Origin: Anaerolineaceae bacterium
GTDB taxonomy: Bacteria > Chloroflexota > Anaerolineae > Aggregatilineales > Phototrophicaceae
Assembly: GCA_002702065.1 (NCBI GenBank)
Contig: NZXX01000005.1
Span: 1 to 64,000, forward strand
DNA length: 64,000 bases
Direction of reading: 5' to 3'
In this document: piece after piece, positions 25,252 through 33,692 of the stretch
Layout: each line of letters opens with the position of its first letter
Numbering within the stretch: the stretch's first letter is position 1
Notes under the pieces: generated by a model
Seen by the model: the letters and a program-made list of their open reading frames with translations, nothing else
Told to the model about the DNA's origin: nothing
The model's database searches: none
Translations under genes and position numbers: made by a program

Positions 25252-26397
25252 ATGAACTACAGCGAAAGATTACAGATTTTCCAGCAAAATTTTGACGATA
25301 GCGCCGACATGGCCTTCTTTCCCATGTCCGCAGACCTGCAATATCTGACCGGCGTACCGCGCGAGATCCCCAATTTTGGCTGGACCATGCACCCCGGCGC
25401 GTGGCTGGAAGGGGTGTGGCTGGCCCCCGGCAAAGACGCCATCCTGACTCTGCCGCGCATGACTGCCGAGTTCGGCGGCCTGAGCGACCTGAAAGGCGTC
25501 GAGACGCGCGTGCTTGGTGACTGGGACGAACCCGCTGCGCTCGTCCGCGAAATCCTGACCAAGTTCGACCTGCCGGCCCAACCCCGCGTCGCCGTCGGTG
25601 ACCGCACGCACGGCGAAACGTTGATCGCCCTGCAAGCGCTGCTGCCGGGGGTGGTCTTTGTTTCCGGCACCACTATCCTGCGTCGCCAGCGCGTCATCAA
25701 GAGCGAAGAAGAAATCGCCGTCATGCGCAAAGCGGGCGACATCACCGAAGCGGCCTTTGCTGATGTCGTCAAAAACCTTAAGCACGGCATGACCGAACTC
25801 GACATTATCAGCGAGGTCAACCACCAGCTGCGGCGGCATGGCTCACTCGGCGAGTCCTTCACCACATCGCTGTATAATTCTGGCCCCAATCATGAGCTGA
25901 TCTTCGGCCACCGCGAAGGCAAATCACTGCGGGTGCTGAAGCCACCGGTTTCGATCCTGTTTGACTTCGGCTCGATTCATGATGGCTTCTGCTACGACTT
26001 TGGCCGTACCGTCAGCTTCGGCCAGCCGGACGAAGAATTCCAGCGGGTCTATGATCTGGTGATGGCGTCGCAGGCCGCTGGCATCGCTGCGCTCAAAGCC
26101 GGTGAAAACACGACCACCCAAGCGGATGCTGCCGCCCGTCAGGTCATCGAAGACGCCGGTTACGGTGAGGCCTTCCGCCATCGCCTGGGGCACGGTATCG
26201 GCATGGACGTGCACGAACCTCCCTTCCTCACCAAAGGCGATGAAACACCGCTGCGCGAGGGCATGTTGTTCACCATCGAGCCGAGCATCATGCAGTTCAA
26301 TAGCTTCTCATCGCGCGTGGAAGATGTGGTCGTGGCCCGGCCCGGCGGTGGCGAAAAACTGACCAACGGTTTCCAGTCGCTGATTGTGATTGACTAA
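25252..26397 (+). CDS. M24 family metallopeptidase (Xaa-Pro aminopeptidase-like)
   Basis: A 381-residue pita-bread-fold peptidase. N-terminal creatinase-like domain (residues 1-145), then the catalytic domain with metal ligands in FDFGSIHDGFCYDFGRTV (two Asp), HRLGHGIGMDVHE (His), FTIEPSI (Glu) and VEDVVV (Glu). Members hydrolyse Xaa-Pro peptides, or creatine in a sister group; cytoplasmic. It diverges from the oligopeptide-type transporter, so a link to imported peptides is possible but unproven. Confidence 0.87.
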   Translation: MNYSERLQIFQQNFDDSADMAFFPMSADLQYLTGVPREIPNFGWTMHPGAWLEGVWLAPGKDAILTLPRMTAEFGGLSDLKGVETRVLGDWDEPAALVREILTKFDLPAQPRVAVGDRTHGETLIALQALLPGVVFVSGTTILRRQRVIKSEEEIAVMRKAGDITEAAFADVVKNLKHGMTELDIISEVNHQLRRHGSLGESFTTSLYNSGPNHELIFGHREGKSLRVLKPPVSILFDFGSIHDGFCYDFGRTVSFGQPDEEFQRVYDLVMASQAAGIAALKAGENTTTQADAAARQVIEDAGYGEAFRHRLGHGIGMDVHEPPFLTKGDETPLREGMLFTIEPSIMQFNSFSSRVEDVVVARPGGGEKLTNGFQSLIVID

Positions 26398-26409
26398 CTG
26401 CAAATAGAA

Positions 26410-26451
26410 AGGGCGCAGCGGGATTTCTCCCTCTAATAGATGCTGCGCTCT
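26410..26451 (+). other. Intergenic hairpin downstream of the M24 peptidase gene
   Basis: A 10-bp stem AGGGCGCAGC/GCTGCGCTCT (one G-T pair) with a smaller GGGA/TCCC stem inside. The T-run is missing on the plus strand, so it may be a processing or weak termination signal. Confidence 0.4.
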
Positions 26452-26488
26452 GTAACCTACCTGTCCACCACCAGAACGAGGCAAAAAC

Positions 26489-26884
26489 ATGGCAGATCGG
26501 ATGAACATCTCGTCCGGCACAAAGTGGGAAAGTATGGCCGGTTACTCGCGGGCGGTGCGTGTTGGCAATGTCGTGCATGTCGCCGGAACCACCGCGACGG
26601 ATGAAAACGGTGACGTCGTCGGCAAAGACACGTACGAACAAAGCATTTATGTCTTCCAGAAGATCGAGCGCGCCCTCAAGGAAGCCGGGGCAATCCTCAG
26701 CGATGTGGTGCGCACCCGCATCTACGTAACCGATATTACGATGTGGGAAGGGGCGGCCCGTGCGCATGGCGAAGTGTTTGGCAGCATCCGCCCGGTGAAC
26801 ACGCTCATCGGCGGCCTGCAACTGGTCGGTCCGGATTACCTGGTCGAGATTGAAGCCGAGGCCATTATCGGAGTCCCGCGTTGA
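26489..26884 (+). CDS. RidA family protein (reactive intermediate deaminase)
   Basis: A 131-residue member of the RidA/YjgF/RutC family, trimeric enzymes that hydrolyse reactive enamines/imines. Typical pieces are YSRAVRVGNVVHVAGTTATDENGDVVG, the AGAILSDVVRTRIYVTDI block with the conserved Arg (about residue 80) and the C-terminal LVEIEAEAIIGVPR. Its stop overlaps the TTG start of an LLM-class oxidoreductase, as in Rut-like gene sets where RidA partners a flavin monooxygenase. Confidence 0.88.
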   Translation: MADRMNISSGTKWESMAGYSRAVRVGNVVHVAGTTATDENGDVVGKDTYEQSIYVFQKIERALKEAGAILSDVVRTRIYVTDITMWEGAARAHGEVFGSIRPVNTLIGGLQLVGPDYLVEIEAEAIIGVPR

Positions 26885-27882
26885 AGTTCAGCCTGCGCTT
26901 CAACAATGATCGCCCGGTGGCTGAATACATCGCGCTGGCTCAGGCGGCGGAACAGGCCGGGTTCGATCAATTCTGGGTCAGCGATGATCTGTTCCTGCGC
27001 AGTGCCGTCGTGATTCTGGCGGCAGTGGCACAGGCCACAGAACGCATCGAAATCGGCACCTGCATCCTGAATCCATATACGCTCAACCCGGCGCAGATGG
27101 CAATGGAAGCCGCTACACTCGATGAACTGTCCGGTGGGCGCTTTAACCTCGGTCTGTCATCCGGCTCTGGCGACTTTCTGCAATGGGTCGGCATCGAGCA
27201 AAACAAGCCGCGTACCGCCGTTATCGAAACCGTCGAAGCCTTCAACAAGCTGCTGAACGGTGAACGTGCCGCCATCGACGGTCGTTTTCTGAACTGGACG
27301 GATGAAGCCTACCTGCGCTTCGAACCCCGACGACGCATCCCGGTTTATGTCGGTGCCATGAGTCCGCGCATGTTGCATACCATCGGCGAGATCGCGGATG
27401 GTGGTCTGCCGCTGTTGTTCCCACCGGAACATTATCAGAATGTGGCCCCGCATATCGCCGCGGGCGCACAGGCCGCCGGGCGCAGCATGGATGACCTCGA
27501 CATAGCCGCGTGTATCTGGTGCTCGGTTTCGGATGACCGCGCCGCCGCTGAGGATGTGCTGCGCGAAAAAGTCGCTTATTACGGCCATGCCATGAGCGAA
27601 ACCATTCTCAACCAGCTTGGGCTGACTCATGCGGACTTTATCGCCATTGAACAGGCGGTCATGGTCGAAAACGACATGGCGAAGGCCAAAGCGCTCGTCA
27701 CGGATGATATGCTCAAAATTGGCGTGGCGGGCACCAGCGCCGACCTCATCACCCGTCTGGAAGGTCTGGTGGCAATGGGGGCGCGTCATCTGAGCTTTGG
27801 CCCACCGCTCGGCCCGGACCCGCTGGAAGCGCTGCGTGTCATCGGGCGGGATGTATTGCCCCACTTTCGGAGCATCACATGA
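26881..27882 (+). CDS. LLM-class (luciferase-like) flavin/F420-dependent oxidoreductase
   Basis: A 333-residue TIM-barrel protein of the luciferase-like monooxygenase superfamily. The N-terminal FNNDRPVAEYIALAQAAEQAGFDQFWVSDD and the segment ERIEIGTCILNPYTLNPAQMAMEAATLDELSGGRFNLGLSSG resemble F420-dependent methylenetetrahydromethanopterin reductase-like proteins, so the cofactor could be F420 or FMN. Starts at TTG overlapping the RidA stop. Reaction unknown. Confidence 0.82.
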   Translation: MKFSLRFNNDRPVAEYIALAQAAEQAGFDQFWVSDDLFLRSAVVILAAVAQATERIEIGTCILNPYTLNPAQMAMEAATLDELSGGRFNLGLSSGSGDFLQWVGIEQNKPRTAVIETVEAFNKLLNGERAAIDGRFLNWTDEAYLRFEPRRRIPVYVGAMSPRMLHTIGEIADGGLPLLFPPEHYQNVAPHIAAGAQAAGRSMDDLDIAACIWCSVSDDRAAAEDVLREKVAYYGHAMSETILNQLGLTHADFIAIEQAVMVENDMAKAKALVTDDMLKIGVAGTSADLITRLEGLVAMGARHLSFGPPLGPDPLEALRVIGRDVLPHFRSIT

Positions 27883-28196
27883 GCCGAGCTTTTGAACTCT
27901 ACGATCTGCGCGTCACTGTCACCGCCATCGAAGGGCGTTCCGTATGTGGGATGCAGGTCGGCGATTATTTTGAACTAACCGAGAGCGCCAAGCTGCGCAT
28001 TCCACCGGGCCAGCATTTCTGTGTATACGCGCTCAGTGCCGTGCTGCCCCTGCTGGCTGCTAAACAACGCCAGTTATCCGAAAATGACTGGATGGAGCGC
28101 GACTCGCTCATCGCCTGCCCGGACCCGGAAGAACGTCTGATTATGACGATTGAACGCATCGGCAAACGCACAATGGACAGCGACGACTTGACATGA
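27879..28196 (+). CDS. TIGR04076 family protein
   Basis: A 105-residue protein matching the TIGR04076 pattern: a strand beginning LRVTVTAIEG, a conserved Cys in SVCGMQVGDYFEL, and a helix ending LPLLAAKQRQLSENDWMERDSLIACPDPEERLIMTIER. Function of the family is unknown. It overlaps the LLM genes on both sides by 4 bp, so it is translationally coupled to both, and a role in the same reaction or in its electron supply is plausible. Confidence 0.7.
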   Translation: MSRAFELYDLRVTVTAIEGRSVCGMQVGDYFELTESAKLRIPPGQHFCVYALSAVLPLLAAKQRQLSENDWMERDSLIACPDPEERLIMTIERIGKRTMDSDDLT

Positions 28197-29200
28197 CTTC
28201 ACGCCAGATCAGCATCGCCTTTCAAACCGACAAATCCCCGGCACAGTATGTCGCGCTGGCGCAACTCGTCGATCAATATGACTTCGATGCGGTCAGCGTC
28301 TACTGTGATGCGCCGTTTCATCCCAGCTATGGCCCGCTGCTGCTGATGGCCCCGCACATCCGGCGCGCACGGCTCGGCCCGGCAGCTGTCTCCCCGGCTC
28401 GCATCGCTCCCATTGACATGGCCGCCGAAACTGCTCTGCTGGCCCAGATGGCATCCGGTGGCGTTTATCTCGGCATCGCGCGCGGGGCATGGCTAAACGA
28501 TCATGGCATCCACGAAAGCGACCGCCCCATTCAGGCCATCCGCGAGTCCATTGAAATTGTTCATCATCTGCTGTCAGGCGCAACCGGCGGCTATGATGGC
28601 CAGCTTTACCAGATCGCCCCTCATGTTCGGGCGCCCTACCCCCTGCCAGCCAAACCCATCCCGGTGCTGATCGGCACGTGGGGCCGCCGGTTGTGTGCGC
28701 TGGCTGGTGAACTGGCGGATGAGGTCAAAATCGGCGGCACCGCCAACCCGGATATCGTGCCGGTTATCCAACGCTACATTGCCGTCGGGGAACAAAAGGC
28801 CGGACGACAACCGGGCACCGTCGGCGTCGTGACCGGGGCCGTCACCGTCATCGACGAAGACCGCCAGCAAGCCCGCGAGATGGCCCGCCGCGCCGTGTCG
28901 CTCTATCTGCCCGTCGTCGCCAGCCTCGACCCGACGCTCCAGATTGACCCGGAACTGATCCAGCGCGTGCAGCAGCGGGTGAATGCGCATGACGAAGCAG
29001 GGGCCGCCAGACTCATCTCCGATGACCTGATGGAGCGTTTTGCCATGTCCGGCAACGCAGCCGACATCATCCGCCAGTCCGAGGCACTGTTTGCCGCTGG
29101 CGCCAGCCGCATCGAATTTGGCACACCGCACGGCATCCAGCCGGAAACAGGCATCCGAATCCTGGGCCAACAGGTCATCCCGGCGCTGCGCAATCACTAG
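28193..29200 (+). CDS. LLM-class flavin-dependent oxidoreductase (second copy)
   Basis: A 335-residue TIM-barrel LLM-class oxidoreductase, related in fold but clearly divergent from the one at 26881. Landmarks: FQTDKSPAQYVALAQLVDQYDFDAVSVYCDAPFHPSYGPLLLMAP, ARLGPAAVSPARIAPIDMAAETALLAQMASGGVYLGIARGAW and the C-terminal GASRIEFGTPHG. Last gene of the coupled RidA/LLM/TIGR04076/LLM set. Confidence 0.82.
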   Translation: MTSRQISIAFQTDKSPAQYVALAQLVDQYDFDAVSVYCDAPFHPSYGPLLLMAPHIRRARLGPAAVSPARIAPIDMAAETALLAQMASGGVYLGIARGAWLNDHGIHESDRPIQAIRESIEIVHHLLSGATGGYDGQLYQIAPHVRAPYPLPAKPIPVLIGTWGRRLCALAGELADEVKIGGTANPDIVPVIQRYIAVGEQKAGRQPGTVGVVTGAVTVIDEDRQQAREMARRAVSLYLPVVASLDPTLQIDPELIQRVQQRVNAHDEAGAARLISDDLMERFAMSGNAADIIRQSEALFAAGASRIEFGTPHGIQPETGIRILGQQVIPALRNH

Positions 29201-29256
29201 CCAATCTATCCGGCACCTGTTATAGTCGCGTAAAATAGCCAATGCGGAGGACAGGC

Positions 29257-30660
29257 ATGAGCGACTACGACTACGATCTGTTCGTCATCGGTTCCGGCCC
29301 CGCAGGCCAGCGCGCCGCTATCCAGGCAGCCAAACTCAACAAGCGCGTCGCCATTGCCGAACGGCGGGCGGTGGTAGGCGGTGTATCTGTCAATCTGGGC
29401 ACCATCCCCAGCAAGACCCTGCGCGAAGCCGTCCTCTACCTCTCCGGCTATCGAGAACGCGGCATCTACGGCATGGCGTACAGCGTCAAGCAGCGTATCG
29501 AAATGACCGACCTGCTGTTCCGTGCCGACCATGTTATCCGCACCGAAATCGACATCACCCGCCACCAGCTGATCCGCAACGGGGTGGACATGCTGGCCGC
29601 AGAAGCCTCGTTCATCGACCCGCATACCCTCCACCTCGAAAACGTCGATGGCACCGGTAGCCAGACTGTGCAAGCTGGGCACATCGTCATTGCGACCGGC
29701 ACCACCGCCACCCGCGCCCCCAACATAGAATTTGACGGCCAGAGCATTTTCACCAGCGACGAAATCCTCAAGCTGGACCGCATCCCCAAAACAATGGCCA
29801 TCATCGGCGGCGGCGTCATCGGCGTGGAATATGCCAGCATCTTTGCCGCACTCGGTGTTCGCGTCACCCTTATCGACAAACGTAATCGCCTGCTGTCATT
29901 TGTCGATTCCGAGATTATTGACAGTCTGGTTTATCACCTGCGGTCACACCGCCTGATTCTGCGGTTGGGCGAGGAAGTCAGCAAAGTCGAAACTATCGAC
30001 CAGGAAGGCAGCCCGCGCGTGCGCATCCAGCTTGCCAGCGGCAAACAGATCGTTGCCGAAAAAGCGCTGTACAGCATCGGACGTACCGGGGCCACCGCCA
30101 AACTGAACCTTGAAGCGACCGAGATCAAATCCGATGGCCGGGGCCGGTTGACTGTGAACGGCAACTATCAAACGCCGATCCCCCACATTTACGCCGTTGG
30201 TGACATCATCGGATTTCCCAGCCTGGCGTCAACGTCGATGGAACAGGGCCGGTTGGCCGCCTGCCACGCGTTTAATGTGCCGACCAACAGCGTGCCGGAG
30301 TTGTTCCCCTACGGCATTTACGCGATCCCGGAAATCTCGACGGTGGGGCGCAGCGAGGAAGAACTCACGCGCGACAATATCCCTTATGAAGTGGGCAAGG
30401 CCCATTACCGCGAAATTGCGCGCGGTCAGATCATCGGCGACAACACCGGCCTGCTCAAGATTTTATTTCACACAGAGTCCCATGAGATTCTGGGGGTGCA
30501 TATTATCGGCGAAGGCGCGAGCGAATTGATTCACATCGGGCAGGCGGTGATGGCGCTCAAAGGCAAAATTGAGTATTTCATCAACACCGTGTTTAACTAC
30601 CCAACCCTGGCGGAAGCCTATAAGACCGCCGCCTTCGATGGCATCAACCGGCTGGCCTAA
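29257..30660 (+). CDS. sthA: Soluble NAD(P)+ transhydrogenase (Si-specific)
   Basis: A 467-residue FAD-dependent pyridine nucleotide-disulfide oxidoreductase-family protein. FAD motif LFVIGSGPAGQRAAIQAAKLNKRV; the site of the usual redox disulfide reads VSVNLGTIPSKTLREA with no cysteines, which marks the SthA branch rather than dihydrolipoamide dehydrogenase. NAD(P) motif MAIIGGGVIGVEYASIFAALG, C-terminal dimerisation domain with HIIGEGASELIHIGQAVMAL. It equilibrates NADPH and NADH. The ATG at 29257 follows GGAGG by 10 nt. Converges on the ankyrin gene with a 4-bp overlap of the ends. Confidence 0.88.
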   Translation: MSDYDYDLFVIGSGPAGQRAAIQAAKLNKRVAIAERRAVVGGVSVNLGTIPSKTLREAVLYLSGYRERGIYGMAYSVKQRIEMTDLLFRADHVIRTEIDITRHQLIRNGVDMLAAEASFIDPHTLHLENVDGTGSQTVQAGHIVIATGTTATRAPNIEFDGQSIFTSDEILKLDRIPKTMAIIGGGVIGVEYASIFAALGVRVTLIDKRNRLLSFVDSEIIDSLVYHLRSHRLILRLGEEVSKVETIDQEGSPRVRIQLASGKQIVAEKALYSIGRTGATAKLNLEATEIKSDGRGRLTVNGNYQTPIPHIYAVGDIIGFPSLASTSMEQGRLAACHAFNVPTNSVPELFPYGIYAIPEISTVGRSEEELTRDNIPYEVGKAHYREIARGQIIGDNTGLLKILFHTESHEILGVHIIGEGASELIHIGQAVMALKGKIEYFINTVFNYPTLAEAYKTAAFDGINRLA

Positions 30661-31055
30661 CCAAGCGACTCCAGCAAAGCAATCACATCCGCTGCCGCCT
30701 CGCCGCCCTGCCGCGCATGAACCATCAAGGGGATGCCATGCGCACCGGGGTTATGATGGGCATCCGGCTGAACCGCCAGAATCGCCTTGACCAATGCCAG
30801 TTCGCCCAGCATCGCCGCGGCGTAGATCGTCATATGAGCGCCATTCGCCAGCAAGTAGCGGGCAATGTCCGCGCTGCCGGTATGCGCCGCCCCACCCAGT
30901 GCCGTTTCGAAATCGCCACCGCCCCAGTCCCAAGCCGCGTTAATCAGCCCCGGTTCTTCTGCCAGCATTTCCTTGACACGGTCCAGATTACCATGCCCCG
31001 CGATCACAAATTCACGCACCTTGTCCCCATCCAGTGCGGGTGGTCGTTCCTGCAT
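30657..31055 (-). CDS. Ankyrin-repeat protein
   Basis: A 132-residue protein with about three ankyrin-type repeats: FVIAGHGNLDRVKEMLAEEPGLINAAWDWGG, ETALGGAAHTGSADIARYLLANGAHMTIYA, and AAMLGELALVKAILAVQPDAHHNPGAHGIPLMVHARQG. Such repeats bind proteins; partner unknown. The ATG at 31055 follows AGGAGG by 6 nt, which rules out the longer open frame. Confidence 0.8.
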   Translation of the reverse strand: MQERPPALDGDKVREFVIAGHGNLDRVKEMLAEEPGLINAAWDWGGGDFETALGGAAHTGSADIARYLLANGAHMTIYAAAMLGELALVKAILAVQPDAHHNPGAHGIPLMVHARQGGEAAADVIALLESLG

Positions 31056-31192
31056 TGTGTGCCTCCTGCGAACATATGAGCGAAGTTTAAGTCCAATGTA
31101 GCACCCTTTCATCGGTAAAACAAATGGACGTTGGCGCTTCATCGAATCCGCTGTAGCATAATGAACAACCATTGATGGGAGAGAAGAAACTT

Positions 31193-32164
31193 ATGCTGAA
31201 CAAAAACCAACTCTTGGAAGAATTTAACCGACAGGGATATGTGGTCGTTGAACGTTTATTCGACCCGGAAGATCTCCAGCCACTTGTAAACGACTACACC
31301 GACCTGCTCGATTCGATGGCCAATGACTGGTACGCCGCAGGCAAAATACCATCGGCATTTTCGGATCTGCCCTTCGACCAGCGTTTGGCCGTGCTACTGG
31401 GTGAAACCGACGAAGAATTCTACCGTCACTTTGATATTACGCTGCCGCATGGCCCCATCACCGAAGAGACACCCATGCACCTCAGCCCGACGGTTTTCGA
31501 TTTTTTGCGCCACCCGAAACTTCTGGATTATGTCGAAATGTTCGTCGGGCCAGAAATCTACGTCAATCCTATCCAGCACGTGCGCATCAAACCCCCCGAA
31601 GCCGCCGTCATCGCCAACCCAAACCAGAGCAATCTGGTCAAAACGACAACCTGGCATCAGGATCAGGGCGTTGCGCGTGTCGAGGCGGATGCGACGGAAA
31701 TGCTCACCGTGTGGATTGCCGTGAACGACGCGACCATCGACAACGGTTGTCTGTGCGTGGTGCCCGGCAGCCATGACCGTGGCCTGACGACTCACTGCCC
31801 CATTGGCGAACATGGTGGCCTGCTCAGTATCCCCAGCAAAATGATCGAGGAAAACGTCACGCCGCTGCCTATGCCTGCTGGCAGTGTGCTGTTCATGCAC
31901 CGGCTGACCAAACACACATCGCTGGCGAACAAGAGTAATTCGATTCGTTGGAGCTTTGACCTGCGCTACCAGCCCGTCGGTCAGCCCACCGGACGCGATG
32001 AATTTCCCGGCTTTGTGGCCCGCAGCCGCCGCAACCCCGACAGCGTTCAGGACAACTTTGATGTCTGGCGCGACGAATGGATCGCCACCCGCCGGCACAT
32101 CGCGCTGAATGGCCGCCCGACACGCGCCAACCGCTGGAGCGAAGATAATCCAGCCTGTGCCTGA
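31193..32164 (+). CDS. Phytanoyl-CoA dioxygenase (PhyH) family protein
   Basis: A 323-residue Fe(II)/2-oxoglutarate-dependent oxygenase. Iron ligands are the His-x-Asp in TWHQDQG (about residues 156-158) and the distal His in FMHRLTKHTSLAN (about 235-239), with the 2-oxoglutarate-binding Arg in SIRWSFDLRYQP. Bacterial members hydroxylate diverse small molecules (ectoine, halogenated or secondary metabolites), so no substrate is assigned. The ATG at 31193 is chosen for the GGGAGAG site upstream; a start at 31172 is possible. Confidence 0.82.
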   Translation: MLNKNQLLEEFNRQGYVVVERLFDPEDLQPLVNDYTDLLDSMANDWYAAGKIPSAFSDLPFDQRLAVLLGETDEEFYRHFDITLPHGPITEETPMHLSPTVFDFLRHPKLLDYVEMFVGPEIYVNPIQHVRIKPPEAAVIANPNQSNLVKTTTWHQDQGVARVEADATEMLTVWIAVNDATIDNGCLCVVPGSHDRGLTTHCPIGEHGGLLSIPSKMIEENVTPLPMPAGSVLFMHRLTKHTSLANKSNSIRWSFDLRYQPVGQPTGRDEFPGFVARSRRNPDSVQDNFDVWRDEWIATRRHIALNGRPTRANRWSEDNPACA

Positions 32165-32166
32165 TA

Positions 32167-32195
32167 TTGCGTGTTTAGGCTTTAGCAGGTATGAT
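32167..32195 (+). promoter_or_regulatory. Sigma-70-type promoter for the aminotransferase leader
   Basis: TTGCGT (32167-32172), 17-nt spacer, TATGAT (32190-32195). Transcription from about 32202 would give a leader of about 160 nt ahead of the aminotransferase. Confidence 0.5.
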
Positions 32196-32221
32196 GTCAA
32201 CAACAGTCTTTCGTTTTTAGG

Positions 32222-32284
32222 ATGATTCTCGCCGTGTATCAGATGGTGATGATTACTGACCCCAATCGTCCAACACCGCCGTAG
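32222..32284 (+). CDS. Possible 20-residue leader peptide of the aminotransferase attenuator
   Basis: A mini-ORF that begins 27 nt after the predicted promoter and ends with TAG at 32282-32284, just at the edge of a G-rich segment that can pair with the terminator's ascending arm. It contains the run Met-Val-Met-Ile-Thr before a pairing segment and ends PNRPTPP. The ribosome site is poor (AGG 1 nt from the ATG). Which amino acid, if any, is sensed cannot be decided. Confidence 0.35.
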   Translation: MILAVYQMVMITDPNRPTPP

Positions 32285-32319
32285 GTCGGGGGCTGTCGTT
32301 TTGATATTCGCAGTATAAG

Positions 32320-32340
32320 CACCCCGCCCGGGGTGTTTTT
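32320..32340 (+). terminator. Terminator in the leader of the aminotransferase gene
   Basis: CACCCC/GGGGTG stem with GCCC loop followed by six T residues; it ends 11 nt before the GGAGGT ribosome site of the aminotransferase, the position expected for a conditional terminator. An alternative pairing of 32287-32294 with 32318-32326 would disrupt it. Confidence 0.75.
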
Positions 32341-32363
32341 TGTTTTCTATGGAGGTGGAACCT

Positions 32364-33677
32364 GTGGCAGCGCAACAAGCACTTACGCATCAAGGGCAAG
32401 AACCGGCCTATGCCGTCCCTCCGGCGCATCAAATCCCGGTGAGCGATTACCGCGCTCATATGCTGGACATTCCGCCTTCGCGTATGTTTCTCATTAACGA
32501 GACGCTGGATATCTACCGCCAGCGCATGGGGCCCGACGCCGTCACCTACGACGCATCGCAGGGGGATGGTGGCCGCAGCCTGCCCGGTGTGCCTGCCGAA
32601 ATTCTGGAAGGTGCGCTCAAACTCCAGATCGAACAGGGAACCAGTTATAACAAGCCCTGGGGCACCCCCCTGTTCCGCAGCACAGCCGCCGAATCCTACT
32701 GGCAAATCGACGCGGCATCCGGTTGGGGGCCGGAAAATATCATATTCTGCCAAGGCGGGCGCGATGGCCTGCAAAAAATCTACAACGCTATCGCCAGCCA
32801 GCGTGTCGGGGATGTGCTGATTGTCTCCCGCGTACCCTGGATCAGCTATACATGGGGCCCATATTCCGCCGGGCTGAACGTGCTGCTAGCACCGGGAGAT
32901 GCGGCTGAGGGTTGGCGTTACACGCCGGACTCGATCCGCGCCTGCATTGACCTGGCCCACCGTGACGACCGTCAGGTAGCGGCGTTACTCATTACGTCGC
33001 CGGACAACCCGACCGGGCGCACGCTGCCCGTTGCAGAGCAGATTCTGCTGGCTCGCACCGCGCTCGAAAGTGGTGCCGCCTATGTGATCTTCGACTGGAT
33101 GTATCATTGGGTGACGGACCAGGGTCCATCCGACATCAACGCCGTCTTGCAGGCTTTCGCGCCCGAAGACCGCGAACGGCTCATCTTTCTCGATGGGCTT
33201 ACCAAAAGCCTGGGCGCATCGAACATTCGCAGCGCTCATCTGCTTGCGGGGAAACCCGTCGTCAAACACATCACCAGCCAGGCTTCACATGGGGTTGTAC
33301 CCAGTTTCTTTGCCCAGGCCGTCGCCATCACCGCCTACCAGATGGGGTTCGAAAAAGCCGCAGCCAGCATCATTGAACCAACCTCCCAGAGCCGCAAAGT
33401 CCTGCGAACGGCGCTCAGTCAGGCGAATGTCCCGTTCATCATGGGCGACGGTTACTATGCATTTATCGATTGCACACGTTATCTGGAAGCAGGAAATCTG
33501 CGCAACTCCGAGGAATTGCTCAAATACCTCGGTGAGAATCACGGGGTAGTGGTTGTCCCCGGCATGTACTTCTCGAACGCGGGGGCGAATTGGGTGCGTT
33601 TTTCCTATGCGCTGCCGCCACAGACCACCGAACAGACGGTGAAACGCCTGTTTGAAGGGCTGAATAGTCTGTTATAG
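32364..33677 (+). CDS. Class I/II PLP-dependent aminotransferase
   Basis: A 437-residue fold-type I aminotransferase. Visible are FCQGGRDGLQKIYNAI (phosphate-binding region), ITSPDNPTGRTLP (Asn that contacts PLP), VIFDWMYHW (the Asp/Tyr pair), the Schiff-base Lys in LDGLTKSLGASNIR (about residue 287) and the C-terminal Arg in NWVRFSYALP. The substrate is not assigned. The GTG at 32364 is set by GGAGGT 7 nt upstream; a TTG at 32340 lies in the terminator T-run and is rejected. Ends 15 bp from convergent fabD. Confidence 0.82.
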   Translation: MAAQQALTHQGQEPAYAVPPAHQIPVSDYRAHMLDIPPSRMFLINETLDIYRQRMGPDAVTYDASQGDGGRSLPGVPAEILEGALKLQIEQGTSYNKPWGTPLFRSTAAESYWQIDAASGWGPENIIFCQGGRDGLQKIYNAIASQRVGDVLIVSRVPWISYTWGPYSAGLNVLLAPGDAAEGWRYTPDSIRACIDLAHRDDRQVAALLITSPDNPTGRTLPVAEQILLARTALESGAAYVIFDWMYHWVTDQGPSDINAVLQAFAPEDRERLIFLDGLTKSLGASNIRSAHLLAGKPVVKHITSQASHGVVPSFFAQAVAITAYQMGFEKAAASIIEPTSQSRKVLRTALSQANVPFIMGDGYYAFIDCTRYLEAGNLRNSEELLKYLGENHGVVVVPGMYFSNAGANWVRFSYALPPQTTEQTVKRLFEGLNSLL

Positions 33678-33692
33678 CGCGCCCGATTGATT

